This document shows positions 21,611 through 29,867 of a stretch of 31,232 bases of DNA, one piece after another (position 1 is the stretch's first letter; each line of letters opens with the position of its first letter). The notes under the pieces were generated by a model that saw only the letters and a list, made by a program, of their open reading frames with translations, did not search any database and was not told the origin of the DNA. A program made the translations under genes and the position numbers. This DNA is from DAOVQB01 sp023128935 (GTDB lineage Bacteria; Eisenbacteria; RBG-16-71-46; CAIMUX01; WJJG01): NCBI GenBank assembly GCA_030628905.1, contig DAOVQB010000030.1, positions 1 through 31,232 on the forward strand, given 5' to 3'.

Positions 21611-23725
21611 ATGGTGAAAGTGGGGCTGAAGCAGGGGGCGGACTTCGTCCTGGCGGCCGGGGTGCTGCTGATCCTGGGCGTGATGATCGTGCCGGTCCCG
21701 CCTGCTATGCTCGACATGCTCCTGATCACGAATCTGGCCTTCGCATTGATCACCCTGTCCTTGACCATCTATGTCAGGCAGCCGCTCATGTTCAATGCGT
21801 TCCCGAGCGTCTTGCTTCTGGCCACACTCTTCCGGCTCTCGCTCAATGTGGCCACCACGCGCCAGATCTTGCTCCATGGCTATGGGGGCAAGGTGATTGG
21901 CGCCTTTGGCAACTTCGTAGTAGGCGGCAATTACGCCGTGGGGCTCGTGGCCTTCATCATCCTCATTGTGATCCAGTTCCTCGTGATCACCAAGGGCGCG
22001 CAGCGGATCGCAGAGGTGGCCGCCCGCTTCACGCTGGATGCGATGCCAGGCAAGCAGATGGCCATTGACGCCGATCTGAATGCCGGGCTCGTCGATGAAA
22101 ATGAAGCCCGCAAGCGGCGGGCCGACATCTCGCGGCAAGCGGACTTCTATGGGGCCATGGACGGAGCATCGAAGTTCGTGCGCGGGGATGCGGTGGCCGG
22201 CATCATCATTACCCTGCTCAACATCATTGGCGGGTTTGCGATCGGCATGCTCCAACTGGGCATGGACCTGGGTGAATCAGCGCGCACCTTCACACTGCTG
22301 ACAATCGGTGACGGGCTGGTGGCGCAGATTCCTGCGCTCGTGATTTCGACCGCCGCCGGTCTCCTGATCACCCGCTCGGAGGGGCAGAAACACTTGGGTG
22401 AGGAGCTCTTCGACCAGATGCTGGGCGAGGCGCGCGCCCCCTTTGCCGCCGCGGGCATCCTATTCCTGCTGGGCATAGTTCCTGCACTTCCCACGCTGCC
22501 CTTCTTGCTACTGGGTAGCGCCTCGGCAGCCGCCGGGCTCTATGCGCGTCGCAAGCGGAGGCGAGAGGTCGCGAAGGCAGATGAAGCGCGCAGCGCTAGC
22601 CAGGTGACGCCGGAGAAGGTCGAGCGGATTCTGCACCTGGATCCGATGGAACTTGAAATCGGCTTCGGGCTCATCGCTCTGGCGGATGAAGATGCCGGCG
22701 GAGATCTGCTCAGGCGCGTCACGCTAACCCGTCGTCAGATTGCCAGCGAGCTAGGCTTCGTCCTGCCACCCATCCGGATTAGGGACAATGTGCGGATCAA
22801 TGCCGAGGCCTATGCCATCAAGATACGGGGCGAGGAAGTAGCCCGCGGCGAGCTGATGACCGGCAGCCTCTTGGCGATGGGCCCGGGTGCGGCAAAGGGG
22901 CAGGTCGAGGGCCTCCGCGTCACCGAGCCGGTCTTCGGCCTGCCGGCAGTATGGATCACTGAGGGCCAGCGCTCAGAGGCAGAGATGAGCGGGTTGACCG
23001 TCGTCGAGCCCGCCTCGGTCATCGCAACCCATCTGACCGAGATCGTCCGCCGGCACGCCCACGAGATACTCACGCGTCAGGATGTGCAAACACTTATCGA
23101 CCAGGTCAAGTCGACGGATCCGGCCGTTGTTGCGGAGCTGATTCCCAACCTCATGACGGTGGGAGGTGTGCAAAGAGTGCTCAAGCGACTCCTGGCCGAG
23201 CACGTGTCGATCCGGGATATGGTAACGATCCTGGAGGTGCTGGCCGACAATGTGCCCACGGTCAAGGATCTCGACACGCTAGTCGAACGCTGCCGGGAGG
23301 CGCTCAGTCGTTCGCTGATCCGGCCCTATAAGGACGAGAAGGGAGGCCTATCAGTGGCCACGCTCGATCCAAGGCTGGAGCAACGCCTGGTGGAATCGGT
23401 GGCTCTGGGTCAGGAAGGGCAGAGCCGCCTGATGCTTGACCCGGCGCGCACACAGGGGTTGGTGACGCGGATTTCAGAGGCGATCCAGGCCCTGCTCACT
23501 GTGGCCCAGCATCCGGTCATCCTTTGCAGTCAATACTTGAGGCCCTACCTACAGCAGTTCATCACGCGTTTTATGCCGCAGGTGGTGATCCTCTCCTATG
23601 TCGAAGCGGGCCAGGCCACCAGAGTGCAGACGGTGGCGACCGTGAAGGCGGAAGACCTGCTGGATCCCCGGGAGCGCTCAGGCGGCGATTCCCTGAAGAT
23701 GGCGGCTGCAGCCAGTGGTGAATAG
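21611..23725 (+). CDS. flhA: Flagellar biosynthesis protein FlhA
   Basis: FlhA is the nonameric export-gate component that docks chaperone-substrate complexes and couples proton flow to export. The 704-residue protein is normal in length. The N-terminal half has about eight membrane helices and the family signature LFRLSLNVATTRQILLHG (about 72-90). The cytoplasmic FHIPEP loop follows (AIDADLNAGLVDENEARKRRADISRQADFYGAMDGASKFVRGDA). The C-terminal cytoplasmic domains include PAVWITEGQRSEAEMSGLTVVEPASVIATHLTEIV. The start follows ACAGGAGACG. It lies between flhB and flhF, as in Bacillus. Confidence 0.96.
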   Translation: MVKVGLKQGADFVLAAGVLLILGVMIVPVPPAMLDMLLITNLAFALITLSLTIYVRQPLMFNAFPSVLLLATLFRLSLNVATTRQILLHGYGGKVIGAFGNFVVGGNYAVGLVAFIILIVIQFLVITKGAQRIAEVAARFTLDAMPGKQMAIDADLNAGLVDENEARKRRADISRQADFYGAMDGASKFVRGDAVAGIIITLLNIIGGFAIGMLQLGMDLGESARTFTLLTIGDGLVAQIPALVISTAAGLLITRSEGQKHLGEELFDQMLGEARAPFAAAGILFLLGIVPALPTLPFLLLGSASAAAGLYARRKRRREVAKADEARSASQVTPEKVERILHLDPMELEIGFGLIALADEDAGGDLLRRVTLTRRQIASELGFVLPPIRIRDNVRINAEAYAIKIRGEEVARGELMTGSLLAMGPGAAKGQVEGLRVTEPVFGLPAVWITEGQRSEAEMSGLTVVEPASVIATHLTEIVRRHAHEILTRQDVQTLIDQVKSTDPAVVAELIPNLMTVGGVQRVLKRLLAEHVSIRDMVTILEVLADNVPTVKDLDTLVERCREALSRSLIRPYKDEKGGLSVATLDPRLEQRLVESVALGQEGQSRLMLDPARTQGLVTRISEAIQALLTVAQHPVILCSQYLRPYLQQFITRFMPQVVILSYVEAGQATRVQTVATVKAEDLLDPRERSGGDSLKMAAAASGE

Positions 23726-23746
23726 TAGTCTCTAAGGAGTTTGAGG

Positions 23747-25186
23747 ATGAGGATACGGCGTTTCAGAGCACAAAACATGACCGAGGCGCTGCGGATCATC
23801 CGCCGCACACTCGGGCCGGAAGCCGTGATCCTTGGGGCCCAGGGTGTGCGCGATAAGCGTGGGTCCCAAAAGAGCGTCGAGGTATTGGCGGCCGTTGACC
23901 GGCATCCCGAGATGCTGCCCAAGGATCCACCGACCTTTGCTAAGCCTTCTGGATGGGCACCTGGCGGACCATTGGATTCACTCAGGGAGCCGGAGGTAGC
24001 GCCTGGCGGCGCCCTGGCGGATGATTCCGAGCGCCTTTCCGCGCCCCGCGGGGCCCGCGCACAGTCGGCGCGGCGAGAGGAGAGGCCAGCCCCCGAGGGG
24101 CCCATTGTGGGGGAAACTTCTGATGCCGCCATTGCGAGGGTGACTCCCAATATCTCCCAAATGGAGAAAGAGATCAACCGGCTGGCCGGGCGCGTCACCT
24201 ATCTCAAGCGCTTGGTGGCGAGCGATCATTTTTCCGCCATTTCGGTTCCGCTCCGCGATCTCTACTTGAACCTTGTGGAAGCCGAGGTGGATTCGAACCT
24301 GGCCTTCGCGATCCTACGCCAGGTGTCCTCCTCCAACCACCCAGGCGATCTGGTATCTGGCCCGCAGCTGGCTCCCATTAGAGACCGGCTGCTTTCGATC
24401 TTGCCCAGGGGTTCCAGCATTCCAGCGAGTCCGGATCCCCGCGTGGTGTTACTACTTGGTCCACCTGGATCGGGCAAGACTACGGTGGCGGCCTCGCTGG
24501 CGGCCTGCGGCCTTCAGCTTGGGAGGCGCCCGGGACTCCTGACGATCGATACATTCAGGGCTGGCGGACCGGCCGGGCTCGAGCAGTATGCACGGGTACT
24601 TGAGATTCCGTTTGCCACCGTCTTTGAGCCGCAAGATCTCGAAGCGGCGGCCAGGGGCGGTCTCAGCGAATGCGACCTGGTTCTGGTGGACACGCCAGGG
24701 GTGACGCCGGCGGATCGGGAAGCCGCCCAGCTGATCCACGAGTTTGCCGGGAGACTCGTTTCCCCCGAAGTGCACCTTGTGTTTGCGGCCACGTCTAAAG
24801 TCCGCGATTCAGCTGCCGCGCTGGAGCTGTTCTCGCAATTCAACCCCCTTTCTCTGATCTTTACAAGACTGGACGAAACAAGCAGTTATGGTGGAATCCT
24901 CAGCCTCTCCCTGAAGTCTAGACTCCCGATCAGCCACGTCAGCTGGGGACGTCGGATCCTGGAGGACCTGCGCGACAGCAGTGCGGAGGCGCTGGTGTCT
25001 CTGGTGCTCAAACCGTGTGAAACGCCGGCGCGGGAGCGGCCTGCCATGCCGGGCCGCTCCGCGGCCAGCGGTGCTGCAACCGCAGTGGTGGACAGCGGGC
25101 CCGCCCGCGCCCGCTGGGCGGCGAAGGAAGCGGTAGAGGTAGAGCGGACCAACGCCCTTAGGGCTGCGAAGGAGGTGCTGGGATGA
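23747..25186 (+). CDS. flhF: Flagellar SRP-type GTPase FlhF, with divergent GTPase motifs
   Basis: FlhF is the third SRP-type GTPase and helps set flagellar position and number. ATG 23747, 7 bp after AAGGAG (23734-23739), gives 479 residues with the typical start MRIRRFRAQNMTEALRIIRRTLGPEAVIL. A disordered basic linker (about 60-130) and an N-domain precede the G domain. Motifs differ from the SRP norm: G1 is GPPGSGKTTVAASLA (from residue 238), G3 is DTPGV (315-319) rather than DTAGR, and G4 is TRLDE (373-377) rather than TKLDE. The G2 DTFR is kept. The stop overlaps flhG by 4 bp (ATGA). Whether it hydrolyses GTP normally cannot be judged from sequence. Confidence 0.92.
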   Translation: MRIRRFRAQNMTEALRIIRRTLGPEAVILGAQGVRDKRGSQKSVEVLAAVDRHPEMLPKDPPTFAKPSGWAPGGPLDSLREPEVAPGGALADDSERLSAPRGARAQSARREERPAPEGPIVGETSDAAIARVTPNISQMEKEINRLAGRVTYLKRLVASDHFSAISVPLRDLYLNLVEAEVDSNLAFAILRQVSSSNHPGDLVSGPQLAPIRDRLLSILPRGSSIPASPDPRVVLLLGPPGSGKTTVAASLAACGLQLGRRPGLLTIDTFRAGGPAGLEQYARVLEIPFATVFEPQDLEAAARGGLSECDLVLVDTPGVTPADREAAQLIHEFAGRLVSPEVHLVFAATSKVRDSAAALELFSQFNPLSLIFTRLDETSSYGGILSLSLKSRLPISHVSWGRRILEDLRDSSAEALVSLVLKPCETPARERPAMPGRSAASGAATAVVDSGPARARWAAKEAVEVERTNALRAAKEVLG

Positions 25187-26091
25187 AGCGTCGCTTGGAA
25201 GAGGTCGCAGGGTCTGGATCCGTTGAAATCAATAGAACCGGGCGCCAGGGCTGGGGACCCGGGTGGGATCCCGAACTGCCCGTCCGTGAGGAGCAGGGGC
25301 TTCTGGCCATCGCCGTGACCAGCGGGAAGGGTGGGGTTGGCAAGACGAATTTGGTCACCAACCTGGCCGTGCTCATGGCGGAGATGGGTCGGCGCGTCCT
25401 GCTCCTGGACGGGGATCTGAGCCTTGCCAATGTCGATCTACTGATGGGTCTGATTCCCCGCTACAACCTCTATGACGTGGTGATGGGGCGCAAGCGTATC
25501 GACGAGGTGACGCTGGCCGGCCCCGCTGACATCCGGATAATCCCAGCCTCCTCCGGAGTTGAGGAAATGGCCAACCTTGACGACTACAGGAGAGAGGTGC
25601 TGGTGCGGTCGCTGGAGGTCATGGCGAAGGATCGCGACGTGCTGCTGATAGATACAGGATCTGGGATCCATCGTCAGAATCTCAGATTGGCACAGATGGC
25701 TGACGAGATCCTGGTCGTGACCACTCCCGAACCAACAGCCTTCTCGGACGCCTATGCGATCATCAAGATTCTCTCGGGCCGCCGACTTGCCCGCCCACCG
25801 AGATTGGTGGTGAACATGGTTTCTACAGAAGCTGAGGGGCACCGGACTGCCCGGCGTGTGGCGCGCGTGGCCCGCCAGTTCCTTGGTTTCGAGCCTGAAC
25901 TCTACGGGGTGATTCCCATGGATGAGGTCGTGCCCCGCGCGGTAAAGGCTCAGGAGCCCTTTGTAAAGGTCTCACAGGATGCTGCGGCCACCGTGGCTGT
26001 GCATGCATTGGCCCAACGGCTCTTGCAGCCCTCGGGGACGCCCACGCAGGTTCCCAGACCGCAGAAACAGCGCGTGGCCAGGGCGGCATAG
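25183..26091 (+). CDS. flhG: Flagellar number regulator FlhG (MinD/ParA-type ATPase)
   Basis: FlhG (FleN, YlxH) is a MinD-like ATPase that limits flagellar number and stimulates FlhF. The 302-residue protein has the deviant Walker A (TSGKGGVGKTNLVTNLAV), switch I/Walker A' region LLLDGDLSLANVDLLMG and switch II segment VLLIDTGSGI. The first 40 residues (KRRLEEVAGSGSVEINRTG) do not contain a recognisable DQAxxLR motif, which is the FlhF-activating peptide in well-studied FlhG proteins. The ATG overlaps the flhF stop by 4 bp, implying coupled translation. A Pro/Gln/Arg tail replaces the usual membrane-targeting helix, as far as I can see. Confidence 0.93.
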   Translation: MKRRLEEVAGSGSVEINRTGRQGWGPGWDPELPVREEQGLLAIAVTSGKGGVGKTNLVTNLAVLMAEMGRRVLLLDGDLSLANVDLLMGLIPRYNLYDVVMGRKRIDEVTLAGPADIRIIPASSGVEEMANLDDYRREVLVRSLEVMAKDRDVLLIDTGSGIHRQNLRLAQMADEILVVTTPEPTAFSDAYAIIKILSGRRLARPPRLVVNMVSTEAEGHRTARRVARVARQFLGFEPELYGVIPMDEVVPRAVKAQEPFVKVSQDAAATVAVHALAQRLLQPSGTPTQVPRPQKQRVARAA

Positions 26092-26103
26092 AAGGCGATA
26101 GGG

Positions 26104-26469
26104 ATGGACGTCTGGATTCGGTTATGGGCAAAGCGGATCGCGATCGCGGGGACCTGTCTCATCATGATCCTGTGCATCGCGCTGCAGGTGAACCCCTCCA
26201 CCGCTGTGGTCCGCGGACTGACCGTGGGGCTGGTCCTCTATCTCGGCGCGCTATTGCTCGGGAAGGTGATCGGGCAAATGCTGGTGCAGATACTGGCCGA
26301 GGATGCCCTGAGGCGCGAGGACGAAGAGCAGCAGGCAGAGGAGCCTGGGGAGCAGAGCATCGATCGGATCCGGGGGCAGGTTTTGGGCAAGGTCTCCGGC
26401 GCCCGCCAAGGCCACGAGTCCCCGGAGCCAGCCCAAGCGCATGATAATTTGAGCAAGGGGGCTGCCTAG
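26104..26469 (+). CDS. Small two-helix membrane protein between flhG and fliA, function unknown
   Basis: I do not recognise this 121-residue protein. Two membrane helices are likely: about 11-30 (RIAIAGTCLIMILCIALQV) and 36-60 (VVRGLTVGLVLYLGALLLGKVIG). Then comes a charged, probably helical cytoplasmic tail (EDALRREDEEQQAEEPGEQ) and a disordered end. It lies 12 bp after flhG and 78 bp before fliA, in the same direction, with codon use like its neighbours, so it is probably co-transcribed. The small upstream site (GAAGG...AGGG) is weak. A role in FlhF/FlhG membrane placement or in the motor is a guess from position only. Confidence 0.72.
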   Translation: MDVWIRLWAKRIAIAGTCLIMILCIALQVNPSTAVVRGLTVGLVLYLGALLLGKVIGQMLVQILAEDALRREDEEQQAEEPGEQSIDRIRGQVLGKVSGARQGHESPEPAQAHDNLSKGAA

Positions 26470-26547
26470 CTGCGCGCATCTCACACCGCACTGCGCAGCA
26501 GTCCAACTGCAGGAATGTTGGCACCAAAGTGGGAGGATATGAAACCG

Positions 26548-27330
26548 ATGCGAGATACCGCATCTCTTCTGAAGCTGACATCGAGCCCGATTCCCCCGAA
26601 TCTGGGGCCAGATGAGTTACAGAAGGCCGAAGCGCTGCGCAAGTACGCCCCGCTGGTCAAGTACGTCGTGGATCGGATCGCCAGCAGCCTGCCCAAGTCG
26701 ATCGAGAAGGACGATCTGATCAACACTGCGGTTATCGGTCTCTTCGACGCGCTGGAGAAGTATGACGAAGGCCGTGGGACAAAGTTTGAAACCTACGCTA
26801 TCTGGCGGATCAGGGGAGCGGTGCTGGACGAGCTCAGGTCAATGGACTGGGCCAGTAGGACTACCCGGCGCAAGGCGCGCGAGGTGGAGAAAACGTGCCG
26901 CTTCCTTGACCAGAAGCTCGGTCGCGCCGCAACGGAGCGGGAGATCGCCAAGGAGATGAAGCTGCCGGTAAGCGAATATGTCCGACTGCTTGAGGAGGTT
27001 CGGGGAGCAGCGCTGCTGAGCTTGGATCAGACCGTGTCAGTGGACGAAGAGCACGATCTGGCCGGCTTGGCGGAACTGATCGAGGACACGACAGCGCGTA
27101 ATGCGCTCGAGGTGATCGAGGATGCGGAATCCCGAGATCTGCTCCTCGATGCGATCAACAGCCTCTCGGAACAGGAGCGCCTCGTCGTGGCGCTCTATTA
27201 CTACGAAGAGATGACCCTCAAGGAGATTGGCGAGACGCTGGGCATCTCGGAATCGAGGGTTTCGCAGATCCATACCAAGTCGGTTTCCAGGCTGCGGGCC
27301 CGGATGATGAAGCTGCAGCTAGTCGCTTGA
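26548..27330 (+). CDS. fliA: RNA polymerase sigma factor for flagellar operons (sigma-28, FliA/SigD)
   Basis: FliA directs late flagellar and chemotaxis transcription. The frame extends back to ATG 26515, but ATG 26548 is better placed after GGGAGG (26531-26536), giving 260 residues. ATG 26539 is only 2 bp from that site. Region 2 is clear (LRKYAPLVKYVVDRIASSLPKSIEKDDLINTAVIGLFDALEKYDEGRGTKFETYAIWRIRGAVLDELRSMDW), then region 3 and region 4 with the helix-turn-helix (LKEIGETLGISESRVSQIHTKSVSRLR). RGAVLDELRSMDW is typical of FliA/WhiG rather than housekeeping sigmas. No anti-sigma gene (flgM) is in view; no sigma-28 promoter is convincing in this window. Confidence 0.94.
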   Translation: MRDTASLLKLTSSPIPPNLGPDELQKAEALRKYAPLVKYVVDRIASSLPKSIEKDDLINTAVIGLFDALEKYDEGRGTKFETYAIWRIRGAVLDELRSMDWASRTTRRKAREVEKTCRFLDQKLGRAATEREIAKEMKLPVSEYVRLLEEVRGAALLSLDQTVSVDEEHDLAGLAELIEDTTARNALEVIEDAESRDLLLDAINSLSEQERLVVALYYYEEMTLKEIGETLGISESRVSQIHTKSVSRLRARMMKLQLVA

Positions 27331-27406
27331 GGCAGCCGCGGTAGCAAATCCGCCCAGCCGCGAGGAGACCGCTGGCAGGTGCGCGCTGTGCGCGGGGGAG
27401 GCGACG

Positions 27407-27745
27407 ATGGGGGACGTCTCCAATCTAAACCAGGTGTTGTCACAGACAGAGATAATCGAGCGGATCCAAGAGGGCGCCAAGCGGCGGGGGGAGATCGAGC
27501 AGCAGCAGAAAACCCGCGAGGTGGTCGACAAGGTGGACATCCAGGGCCGGCAGGTGGACGAGACACCCGAGTCAAGGGAGAAAAAGGTGGATCCGGAAGG
27601 CAAGGACAAAGAGCGGGAAGGTTCCAGGAAAGGCGAGGAGCACAGGGCACAGGATCAGCCGTCCGGGGCTCCTACTTCTGAAAGAGAAACTGATTCGTTG
27701 ACCGAAGAAGAGGGCAAAGGGCGCGTCATCGACCTCGAGGCATGA
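27407..27745 (+). CDS. Small charged protein downstream of fliA, function unknown
   Basis: This 112-residue, mostly hydrophilic protein has no membrane helix. The N-terminal 40 residues (DVSNLNQVLSQTEIIERIQEGAKRRGEIEQQQ) look helical; the rest is Lys/Glu/Asp-rich and disordered. Small proteins of this style, with an N-terminal SQT-like helix and a charged tail, are seen next to flagellar genes in several phyla; that is recollection, not a search. GGGGGAGG at 27394-27401 precedes the ATG. It lies between fliA and the SwrB-like gene with same-strand spacing of 76 and 27 bp, so it belongs to the same operon. Confidence 0.7.
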   Translation: MGDVSNLNQVLSQTEIIERIQEGAKRRGEIEQQQKTREVVDKVDIQGRQVDETPESREKKVDPEGKDKEREGSRKGEEHRAQDQPSGAPTSERETDSLTEEEGKGRVIDLEA

Positions 27746-27772
27746 CCGGCCCACTGGGGAAGGGAGTCTGAA

Positions 27773-29479
27773 GTGGCTCAGTCAAACCGTCGCAGGAGGT
27801 TCCTCAATATCGTGATCCTGATTACTCTGATCGGGATCGCAATTGGGATGGCGCCGACTCTCAAGCAGTACTTAGGGGGGGTATCCAGCCAACAGGCAAC
27901 CAATCTGGGGCCTACGGGTTGGGTGGATGCCCCGATCGGGACCAGTCGGCAGTTGCAAGACGGGCCTCAGGAGACGGATGCGTCTGGACTGGCTGCCTCA
28001 CGCCCGTCTGGGCAGAGGCTGGCTGACCAGGGCTCTCGCGTCCCGGGGGAAGCGCCCCTTGATCGCCATGTGGAGCAAGCACAGGTCATCCGCGAAGAAC
28101 TGGCCAGGCGGGAGCGCTCGGTGGCCGTCCGTGAAGAAGTCCTCCGGCGGCAAGTGCTTGAGGAATTCTGGCAGCGTCAGGCGGCGGCCTCTGCTGCCAC
28201 GATTGCCGTTGCACTGCTCCTGGTCGTATTGGTTGCCCGCAGAATGGGAGATTGGACGGGGTTCTCCAAGCGGCTCCAGAACGAGGAGTCGCGCATGAGG
28301 AACCTCCAGCTCTCAGTGATTGGCGCTCTCGAGGAGTTCGAATCTGAGGTAGCGGCTGCGCGAGCGTGGGCGGCCGCGGAAGCGCGAGCCCGACGTCCAG
28401 TGGGGGACGGAGCTCTCCAAGTTGGGGGCCAGGAGGCCCGCGATCCATTCGAAGCGCAGGTCTCCGAGGCCGCCGGGACAAATGCTGGCGAGCGCCTTTT
28501 CCCCAAACCAGTGATCTCTCAAGTCGCAGCGGTCGCTGAGCAACGCGCGGTTGAGGCAATGACCCCGGGGCCCGAACCGCCACGTGGAAAGGCTGGGGCC
28601 GGTGGATCATTTGAAGCCCCCGCCATTGAGGAATCCCGGAACCAAGTGTGGGCGGACATGCCCCGGTCAGAGGAACCGTCGCCCAGTGTCGGGAAGCCCT
28701 TGGCGTGGGAGGCGACCCGCAAGGCGGCCGAATCGATCCGCGATGGCATTGCATCCCGGAAAGAGCAACCTGACATGGAGCCCGCGGAGCATGCCGGGAT
28801 CTCAAGCCCTGCTCGCACTTACCCCAGCGAGGATATCTTGGGTCCCCCAAGACCCCTGCGCCGGGAACCTGAGCAGTCCTGGCATCCGCCTTCTGATGAG
28901 GGTGGGTCGAGCCGGCCTGGGCAGCAATCGGTTTGGCAAGCGGCGTGCCAGAGAACCCAGGGGCATCTGCAAATGGTAACTGGCTCCGCACCGCATGAGG
29001 CCCTCGAGCAGCCCGCGGGCCAGGTCACTAGCGATGCGGCGCGCGAGAACTGGGTGCGTAGGTTCTTGGAACCTGAGACCGAAATAGCCGCGCCCGGCCA
29101 CATTGATCAAGCCTCGGAAGAGTCGGGCCCTTGGGAGGATTGGACGGCCAGGCGGGAGGGCCACACGCCGCCCCCCCCGGGTGCGTTTCAACCGCCCCAG
29201 GCCATTGAGACCCAGCCGGCATTCCAAGCGTCTCCCCCGTCCAGGGCCCGCCCCGGCGTGCGGGAGCAGGTGGAGTACTTGGCATCGGAGGGGTTCCCGG
29301 AGCGCGAGATTGCCCGTCGGCTAGGTCTCGCGCGCGAGGAGGTTCAACTGGCTCTTTCGCTGGGCCGCGGATCCCGGGTAGCAGCGGTGCGGCGCGGTGA
29401 AGCAACTGCTCCCGGAAATGCTGACGCCCGGGCAGAGTGGGACTATCAGGAGCAGATCACTGATGAGACCGACAGATGA
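27773..29479 (+). CDS. Two-TM protein with SwrB/DUF2802-like C-terminal helix-turn-helix
   Basis: The 568-residue protein has an N-terminal membrane helix (about 10-30), a short extracytoplasmic segment with a coiled coil (about 96-135, IREELARRERSVAVREE), a second membrane helix (about 140-158) and a long disordered cytoplasmic region. The last conserved part (about 496-530, REQVEYLASEGFPEREIARRLGLAREEVQLAL) resembles the small helical end of Bacillus SwrB/YlxL and of DUF2802 proteins encoded beside flagellar sigma factor genes. SwrB helps activate the export apparatus in Bacillus; here the role is inferred. The GTG start follows AGGGAG at 27761-27766. It is much longer than SwrB, mainly through the Pro/Glu-rich linker. 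Confidence 0.75.
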   Translation: MAQSNRRRRFLNIVILITLIGIAIGMAPTLKQYLGGVSSQQATNLGPTGWVDAPIGTSRQLQDGPQETDASGLAASRPSGQRLADQGSRVPGEAPLDRHVEQAQVIREELARRERSVAVREEVLRRQVLEEFWQRQAAASAATIAVALLLVVLVARRMGDWTGFSKRLQNEESRMRNLQLSVIGALEEFESEVAAARAWAAAEARARRPVGDGALQVGGQEARDPFEAQVSEAAGTNAGERLFPKPVISQVAAVAEQRAVEAMTPGPEPPRGKAGAGGSFEAPAIEESRNQVWADMPRSEEPSPSVGKPLAWEATRKAAESIRDGIASRKEQPDMEPAEHAGISSPARTYPSEDILGPPRPLRREPEQSWHPPSDEGGSSRPGQQSVWQAACQRTQGHLQMVTGSAPHEALEQPAGQVTSDAARENWVRRFLEPETEIAAPGHIDQASEESGPWEDWTARREGHTPPPPGAFQPPQAIETQPAFQASPPSRARPGVREQVEYLASEGFPEREIARRLGLAREEVQLALSLGRGSRVAAVRRGEATAPGNADARAEWDYQEQITDETDR

Positions 29480-29810
29480 TGCCGGCTCTGGCGGATTCGC
29501 CCGATGTGCGGATCGGCTGGATCGTTTCCTTGCAGGCCTGGATCGCGGAGAGATCGTGTCGGGGCGCGTGCTCCAGGCGGCCGAGTCTGAGGCGGTGCGG
29601 ATCACCATCGGCGCTGGCGCCTTCTGGGCGCGTGCCATGGGAGGTACACCGGATGTGGGGCCCCAGAGGTTCGAGGTCGTTGTTCCCGGCCAGCGCCCGA
29701 TCCTTCGTGTAATGCGATCAAGCGCCCGCGATGAGATCAACCTACTGGTGGATCCATCGTTCGAGAAGGCTTGTCCGCAGATGGGGCTGCGCCTGGATCG
29801 CAAGGCATGA
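29463..29810 (+). CDS. Small protein with a FliK-N-like beta domain, function unknown
   Basis: ATG 29463 gives 115 residues and overlaps the previous gene by 17 bp. The frame runs back to 29397, but that start is inside the SwrB-like gene. After a short helix (ADRLDRFLAGL) comes DRGEIVSGRVLQAAESEAVRITIGAGAFWARAMGGTPDVGPQRFEVVVPGQRPILRV, a pattern of a GxxVxGRVLxx strand, a central loop and a final VVxxxRPILRV strand, reminiscent of the small N-terminal beta domain seen in some FliK-type proteins. No catalytic residues stand out. Position suggests a flagellar accessory role. Function is not established. Confidence 0.62.
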   Translation: MRPTDDAGSGGFARCADRLDRFLAGLDRGEIVSGRVLQAAESEAVRITIGAGAFWARAMGGTPDVGPQRFEVVVPGQRPILRVMRSSARDEINLLVDPSFEKACPQMGLRLDRKA

Positions 29811-29848
29811 CCATGCCCGATCATGTCGGATGAACAGAGGGCTAGAGC

Positions 29849-29867
29849 AAGGAGGGAAGCGAGTATG
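29849..29867 (+). promoter_or_regulatory. Translation start region shared with the GAF gene (HDOD copy)
   Basis: AAGGAGGGAAGCGAGTATG at 29849-29867 matches AAGGAGGAAAGCGAGTATG at 30752-30770 at 18 of 19 positions, ribosome site and start codon included. It fixes the HDOD start at ATG 29865. Confidence 0.85.

Noticed and set aside
24458..24880. flhF called a pseudogene because of altered motifs
   Set aside because: The frame is intact over 479 codons, translation is coupled to flhG, and the rest of the SRP fold is kept. Divergence fits better than decay.
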